Shown piece after piece: positions 13,843 to 18,064 of a stretch of DNA of 18,064 nucleotides. The notes under the pieces were generated by a model. It had not been told where the DNA came from and searched no databases. It saw nothing but the letters and a program-made list of their open reading frames with translations. Position 1 is the stretch's first letter, and the number at the start of each line of letters is the position of its first letter. Source of the DNA: Bacteroidota bacterium (lineage in GTDB: Bacteria; Bacteroidota; Bacteroidia; Chitinophagales; Chitinophagaceae); contig JAJXYG010000202.1 in NCBI GenBank assembly GCA_021780705.1, positions 1 through 18,064 of the forward strand, given 5' to 3'. The position numbers were made by a program, and so were the translations under genes.

Positions 13843-14454
13843 ATGAGACAAAAAACCCTACGAATTTCTGGATTGCTACTGGTGGCCTTTGCTTTTTTTC
13901 TAGCCTCCTGCTCCAAAACCGGACCTGCTGGACCCGCCGGGGCCACAGGCGCTACGGGAGCAACCGGACCTGCCGGTCCCGCCGGACCCTCTGGATCAAC
14001 TGGTATTCTCTATTCTCCCTGGCTGAATGTGCAATTTTCCCAGGTGTTTGACACCAACTGGGTGGCCAGTATTGTAGCTCCTGCTTTGACGGATTCCATA
14101 CTGAATTCTGGGGAGGTCAAGGTATACTTCAATGCGGGAAGTGATTCGACTGGCAATCAGTTCGTGCTGCCTTTGCCTGTTTTTGAGCCCTACCTCTTTA
14201 CGGATTCCACGGGGAAGAACAGTATCACGCTCATGATTAATTCCTATTTCTCCGATACCACGATTACCATTGTCTCCAATGAGGACATCTCCTCATTTGT
14301 GGACAATTCCGGTTACCACAACTGGCAGTTCAGATATATCATCATACCTGGCGGGACAAAGACCTCCCTGCCTAATTCCATCAGCGGTGCCAAAGATGCC
14401 ATTGATTGGAATAATTATAGCCAGGTGAAGGCCTATCTGAAGTTGCCCGACTAA
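13843..14454 (+). CDS. lipoprotein with a short collagen-like repeat
   Basis: A 203-residue lipoprotein. A signal peptide (residues 1-22) ends in the lipobox LASC with Cys23. Nine Gly-X-Y triplets follow (about residues 27-53: GPA, GAT, GPS and GST units). The rest (54-203) is rich in Ser, Thr, Asn and aromatic residues, with strand-like segments such as EVKVYFNAGS, NSITLMINSYF and NWQFRYIIIPGG. Such collagen-stalk lipoproteins are frequent in Bacteroidota; no function is known. ATG at 13843 is chosen over 13819 because it gives a normal Arg/Lys-rich start before the hydrophobic core. The 255 bases upstream carry an imperfect inverted repeat (13710-13734), and TTATTTTG at 13730-13737 is one base off the -7 box. 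Confidence 0.8.
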   Translation: MRQKTLRISGLLLVAFAFFLASCSKTGPAGPAGATGATGATGPAGPAGPSGSTGILYSPWLNVQFSQVFDTNWVASIVAPALTDSILNSGEVKVYFNAGSDSTGNQFVLPLPVFEPYLFTDSTGKNSITLMINSYFSDTTITIVSNEDISSFVDNSGYHNWQFRYIIIPGGTKTSLPNSISGAKDAIDWNNYSQVKAYLKLPD

Positions 14455-14489
14455 GGGTATTAGAATTTTCCATAGTATCACAGGATAAG

Positions 14490-14541
14490 ACCCGGTGGAA
14501 TAGGGAAGGTGCAATTAGGTACCGCCCTCTCCCCGGGTTTT
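14490..14541. terminator. imperfect terminator between convergent genes
   Basis: ACCCGG (14490-14495) pairs with CCGGGT (14533-14538). After a bulged T, GG pairs with CC, then AGGG (14502-14505) with CCCT (14525-14528), and GGT with ACC nearer the loop. TTTT ends the stem on the + strand. It lies 36 bases after the collagen-lipoprotein stop and before the end of the opposing SemiSWEET gene. Confidence 0.4.
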
Positions 14542-14613
14542 GTCATTATATCCATTAGGCGGATTCCTGAAGGCTGGCGAGAATATAGATTGCTAACCTG
14601 CTTCAATATCCGT

Positions 14614-14868
14614 TCACCGGTACTTGATCTTGTAGACCAGGATAATGGAGGCAAAGACCAGGGTAACGGCATTGGCAAGGCTTACGGGAAGGTTGGAGGA
14701 AAATATCCCGAAAAGAAGCCATAGAAGCGTTCCCAGCGCAAAAAGGGAATACATGGCCAGAGATATCCCGGAGGTATTTTTAGTCCGGATGGTTTTAATG
14801 GCCTGGGGAATAAAGGAAGTGGTGGTGCACCCGGCTGCCACCAGGCCTATAATGGTAATGATGTCCAT
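14614..14868 (-). CDS. SemiSWEET-family (PQ-loop) small membrane transporter
   Basis: An 84-residue, three-helix membrane protein (about residues 4-22, 36-55 and 60-79). The PQ motif lies in helix 1 (FIPQAIKTIRTKNTSGISL, Pro21-Gln22), and the conserved Asn of helix 3 is probably Asn66 in SLANAVTL. SemiSWEETs work as dimers, each chain giving half of a sugar-transport pathway; the substrate here is unknown. A TTG two codons upstream extends the frame, but ATG at 14868 is the simpler start. It stands alone on the - strand between two + strand genes. Confidence 0.88.
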   Translation of the reverse strand: MDIITIIGLVAAGCTTTSFIPQAIKTIRTKNTSGISLAMYSLFALGTLLWLLFGIFSSNLPVSLANAVTLVFASIILVYKIKYR

Positions 14869-15081
14869 ATGCAATGGGGGAGTTCCCGTCTTTATGAGGA
14901 TGCAAATTAAGGCTATTATCCTACAAATTCCTCGTGTGAAAAATCAGGGTCTGGAGGAGTGATATAACCGGAGGGGTTGGGTGAATTTGTGTGCAAAAAA
15001 ACCGGGACAGGTAACAATAAATTGGTTAGAAAGGAGTTACATTTACTTGGCGATCCTTTCGAACCAAACTTTATACCCCCA

Positions 15082-17103
15082 ATGAACTCCAGCCACTCCA
15101 GCAGATTGCTTCTGCTGCTTTTTGTAATTTGTTATATTTTAGGAAATACCGCACAGGCCCAAAATGAAGGCCCTGCCACTTTTGGAAAGGTTACAGCGGA
15201 GGACTTCAAATTGCCCCAGACCCCGATTGTGGACAGCAGTACCGATGCGGTTATTGTATCACGGGTAGGTTCTGTAAATTTTGTGGGATCAAAAGACCAA
15301 AACTGGGTTTCCTATCTATATAAGGTGACTACCCGAATTCACATCCTTCACAAGGAAGGATTTAAATTGGGCACTGTATTCCTGCCGCTTTATTCAAGAG
15401 GGGATACCAAAGACGTCCTGAAGGAAGTGAAGGCAGCCTCCTATAATTTGGAAAATGGGAAGGTGGAGAAAACCGAACTTAACCCGTCAGATATTTTTGA
15501 TGTACAGGTAAGTCCCATAAGGCATGACAAGCGATTTACCCTTCCCGATATTAAGGAAGGATCCATCATAGAATATACCTATACCATTCTTTCACCCCGA
15601 TTTTGGTCCGTTCCGACGTGGGATTTTCAAAATAAGGCGTATCCTGAATTATATAGCAGGTTCAGAATAACTATTCCGGACCTGGTCCGGTTCATCACGG
15701 TACGTTACGGGCTGGATTCACTTTTTTCCACTGAAACCATTCAGGGAGATACCACTTTGCATATGATGGATGTGAATGTGGATACCCATACCCATACCCA
15801 TACCTGGGTAATGAAGGATATTCCCGGGTTTAAGACAGATGATTTCATTGTAGACCCTGACAATTATCTGGACCGGATTGAATTTGAGCTTATCCAGATT
15901 TTTAACGGAATGGATGCCAGTGAAGTAGCTACTTCCTGGGAAAAGGCTGGTAAACAGCTGATTAATGATGTGAATTTCGGCCAGAAATTGAGCAACGATG
16001 GTACGGGTAATCTGAACAGAATAATGAGCCAGAATTGCTCCGCAGACAGCAGCGACCTTTTTGCAGCCAGGCAATTGTACTATTATGTCAGAAACAATTT
16101 CACGAGTTACCAAAATGATGAAATCTATTCGTTCCAGGATTTATATGATGTCAACAAAACCAAAAAGGGATCGGTGGCAGATATCAATATGCTATTGATC
16201 GGACTGCTTAGACAGCGCGGTCTTTACGCCGATCCGGTCATTTTAGCCACCCGGTCCTATGCCCATCTTTTTGAAAAATATCCGGTATTAGACAACTGCA
16301 ACTACCTGATTTGCATGTTGCGCATTAATGGGGATACTCTTTTGCTGGACGCCAGTGATCCTACCATGGGTTTTGGAAAAATTCCTCTCAAGTGTTTTAA
16401 CGGACTTGCAGAGATTATTGACAGCCATTTTACCGACCCTCTTTACCTAAATCCCTCCCAAATCAAAGATCCGGAATCTACCTCGGTGCTTCTTTTTAAT
16501 AATACGGGAAGCCCTGGCGAGGGGGGTAGTGTGCAGCACTCGGTCGGGTATTATGAATCCGCCAACCTCCGGGAAATTCTCCATGACAAAAAGACCAGGG
16601 AGGGTTACTATAATGGGATCAAGGCGGAAATCGGACTAGACAACACGGTCTCGGATTTCAAGGTGGATTCGCTCGATAAGGTGGAATTTCCCCTGACCGT
16701 CAATTACAATATCAACCTGAATAGTGGGTTTGATCAGGATATAATCTACTTCGATCCGGTGCTGGCTCCCATGTATAAAGACAATCCCTTTAAGGTGGAG
16801 CAAAGAAAACTTCCCGTTGAATTTCCTTACCCAGTCAATAAAACCTATGACCTCACGATGGACATCCCTAACGGGTATACGGTAGATGAACTGCCCAAAT
16901 CCATTGTAGCCAATTTTAACGGAACTGAAGGACAATTTGTATACCAGATTATGAAGGACCAGTATACGGTGCAGCTTCACATGGAACTTAAATTGCACAG
17001 CGCCCTCTTTTCCCCGGAAGATTATAATAACCTGCGGGAATTCTTTGCGATGGTAATCAAAAAGCAGGGGGAGCAGGTGGTATTCAAAAAGAAAAACAAT
17101 TAA
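15082..17103 (+). CDS. secreted DUF3857 protein with degenerate transglutaminase domain
   Basis: A 673-residue exported protein. The signal peptide (residues 1-27) ends AQAQ. ATG at 15082 is chosen because the 35 upstream codons (from 14977) would place the signal far from the N-terminus. An N-terminal DUF3857 domain (about 50-250) with IKEGSIIEYTYTILSPRF is followed by a transglutaminase-like core (about 325-440) and a C-terminal strand-rich domain like DUF3858. In the core the usual Gly-X-Cys is GSV (Val365), and the His position is Asn407 in NCNYLIC. Only the Asp is kept (Asp423 in LLDASDP), so protease or transglutaminase chemistry is not expected. A hexanucleotide repeat encodes an HTHTHTH tract near residues 235-241. 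The next gene, a paralogue, starts one base after its stop. Confidence 0.85.
   Translation: MNSSHSSRLLLLLFVICYILGNTAQAQNEGPATFGKVTAEDFKLPQTPIVDSSTDAVIVSRVGSVNFVGSKDQNWVSYLYKVTTRIHILHKEGFKLGTVFLPLYSRGDTKDVLKEVKAASYNLENGKVEKTELNPSDIFDVQVSPIRHDKRFTLPDIKEGSIIEYTYTILSPRFWSVPTWDFQNKAYPELYSRFRITIPDLVRFITVRYGLDSLFSTETIQGDTTLHMMDVNVDTHTHTHTWVMKDIPGFKTDDFIVDPDNYLDRIEFELIQIFNGMDASEVATSWEKAGKQLINDVNFGQKLSNDGTGNLNRIMSQNCSADSSDLFAARQLYYYVRNNFTSYQNDEIYSFQDLYDVNKTKKGSVADINMLLIGLLRQRGLYADPVILATRSYAHLFEKYPVLDNCNYLICMLRINGDTLLLDASDPTMGFGKIPLKCFNGLAEIIDSHFTDPLYLNPSQIKDPESTSVLLFNNTGSPGEGGSVQHSVGYYESANLREILHDKKTREGYYNGIKAEIGLDNTVSDFKVDSLDKVEFPLTVNYNINLNSGFDQDIIYFDPVLAPMYKDNPFKVEQRKLPVEFPYPVNKTYDLTMDIPNGYTVDELPKSIVANFNGTEGQFVYQIMKDQYTVQLHMELKLHSALFSPEDYNNLREFFAMVIKKQGEQVVFKKKNN
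15783..15804 (+). repeat. hexanucleotide tandem repeat inside the DUF3857 gene
   Basis: TACCCA is repeated three full times plus four bases. The unit is six bases long, so gain or loss adds or removes a Thr-His pair without breaking the frame. The repeat lies at the end of the DUF3857 domain. Confidence 0.8.
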
Positions 17104-17104
17104 G

Positions 17105-18064
17105 ATGAAAAGGGGATGGTGTATATTTTTATGCTTGTATGCGGTGACCACTCATGGACAGGATTTGGATGTGTCCAAGATTCCGGATTCACTGATTCAG
17201 AATGCCAGTACGGTAAAGCGGTATGAAGAAGTCATTCTGGAAATCAAGTCACCCGGCAAATGCGAAGTCCATCAACGGCAGGTATATACCATCCTGAATG
17301 GAAATGGCGATGACAATGCCGACTATAAAGCCTATTATGACCACTCTGTCAATATAGGTTACCTCGAAGGGGTACTCTATAACCAGGACGGGAAAGTGAT
17401 CAAAAAAGTGAAAAAGAAGGATATGAAGGATTATGCCTATCAGGATGGATTTTCCATGGTTCAGGATGACCGGTATATATCCAATGATTTTGCCTGGAGG
17501 GAATACCCCTATACAGTAAGCTATGAGGAGGATGAAACCCGGAACGGGGTCCTGGATTTTGATGAATGGACCCCCCAGGAGTCGGCGGATATGTCAGTTC
17601 AATACAGCAAGTACGTCATCATTGCCCCCCAGGATTACCAGGTTCGATATAAGGAACTGAATTTTTCAACCCCGCCCAAAATTACCAGGGATAAGGGGAA
17701 GGTTACCTACACCTGGGAAATGAGCGATCTCCCTGCTTTGAAGTTCCTGGATGAGAAATACGTAAATGATTATCATTTGCCCCGGATGATGGTGGCCCCC
17801 TCTGATTTTGAGGCACAGGGATATTCCGGCAATATGTCCACCTGGCAGAATTACGGGAAATTTATTTATAAGTTAAAAGAAGGCAAAGACAGCCTGCCTG
17901 AAGACTTAAAGAAGCAGGTCCATCTGCTGACCGACCATCTGAAGGACCCGATGGAAAAAATCCGAGTACTGTATCAGTACCTTCAAAATAATACCCGCTA
18001 TATCTCCATTCAATTGGGAATTGGAGGATGGCAACCTTTCCCTGCCAAATATGTGGCGGAGAAA
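17105..18064 (+). CDS. second DUF3857/transglutaminase-like secreted protein (3' end missing)
   Basis: The first 320 residues are in view; the gene runs off the window. ATG at 17105 follows the previous stop by one base (TAAGATG), so the two are cotranscribed. A short signal peptide (to about Gly18, CLYAVTTHG) is followed by a DUF3857 domain: EEVILEIKSPGKCEVHQRQVY, EGVLYNQDGKVIK, FDEWTPQESADM and YTWEMSDLPAL. The transglutaminase-like domain begins around residue 280 (DPMEKIRVLYQYLQNNTRYISIQLGIGGWQPFPAKYVAEK). In relatives this is directly followed by Tyr-Gly-Asp-Cys-Lys with the catalytic Cys, which here would lie just beyond the window. It is clearly diverged from the preceding paralogue, with a different signal peptide and core. 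Confidence 0.85.
   Translation, partial: MKRGWCIFLCLYAVTTHGQDLDVSKIPDSLIQNASTVKRYEEVILEIKSPGKCEVHQRQVYTILNGNGDDNADYKAYYDHSVNIGYLEGVLYNQDGKVIKKVKKKDMKDYAYQDGFSMVQDDRYISNDFAWREYPYTVSYEEDETRNGVLDFDEWTPQESADMSVQYSKYVIIAPQDYQVRYKELNFSTPPKITRDKGKVTYTWEMSDLPALKFLDEKYVNDYHLPRMMVAPSDFEAQGYSGNMSTWQNYGKFIYKLKEGKDSLPEDLKKQVHLLTDHLKDPMEKIRVLYQYLQNNTRYISIQLGIGGWQPFPAKYVAEK

Noticed and set aside
14977..15081. Upstream extension of the first DUF3857 protein
   Set aside because: It would put 35 polar residues before an obvious signal peptide; ATG at 15082 is immediately before the signal.

Overview
The window looks like a chromosomal segment of a Bacteroidota bacterium, probably from the Chitinophagia/Sphingobacteriia side. 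This rests on protein content (DUF3857, DUF5777, YHS and collagen-like lipoproteins, CX4CH cytochromes), on A-rich leaders with few Shine-Dalgarno sequences, and on matches to the Bacteroidota promoter form TTTG-N19-21-TAnnTTTG. No tRNA, rRNA, insertion sequence, phage gene or CRISPR array was found.

Region 1 (1-6860, + strand) is a branched-chain amino acid operon: the tail of leuB, then ilvE, ilvD, ilvB, a small antibiotic-biosynthesis-monooxygenase (ABM) domain protein, ilvN and ilvC, closed by an intrinsic terminator. Acetolactate synthase (IlvB+IlvN), IlvC, IlvD and IlvE carry out the common valine/isoleucine steps, and LeuB serves leucine. The ABM gene splits the two acetolactate synthase subunit genes. 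IlvC is of the type that resembles the fungal mitochondrial enzyme.

Region 2 (6895-8616) holds a convergent metZ-like sulfhydrylase gene on the - strand and a 552-base intergenic region rich in palindromes. The metZ promoter matches the Bacteroidota consensus and has a 20-bp inverted repeat filling its spacer. Two further sites match CRP (TGTGA-N6-TCACA) and FNR (TTGAT-N4-ATCAA) half-site rules exactly; the FNR-like one is the core of a long inverted repeat facing the next operon.

Region 3 (8617-11677, + strand) is a five-gene cell-envelope operon: two c-type cytochrome-like lipoproteins with three modules in total (two with CX4CH and one with CXXCH), a membrane-anchored OB-fold protein, a YceI protein and a DUF5777 beta-barrel. 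No function is established for this set. Together with the FNR-like box it is the best candidate here for an undescribed redox-linked envelope system. A YHS-domain lipoprotein lies convergent to it.

Region 4 (12046-12837) is a 792-base stretch without a recognisable protein family. It contains a long imperfect hairpin, two overlapping palindromes, and a compact candidate transcription unit (promoter, tiny basic ORFs, terminator).

Region 5 (12838-18064) carries a DUF218 (YdcF/SanA/ElyC-like) membrane protein, a collagen-repeat lipoprotein, a SemiSWEET-like transporter on the - strand, and two tandem DUF3857/transglutaminase-like secreted proteins. The first of these has lost its catalytic Cys and His. 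The second is cut by the window edge just before its active site.
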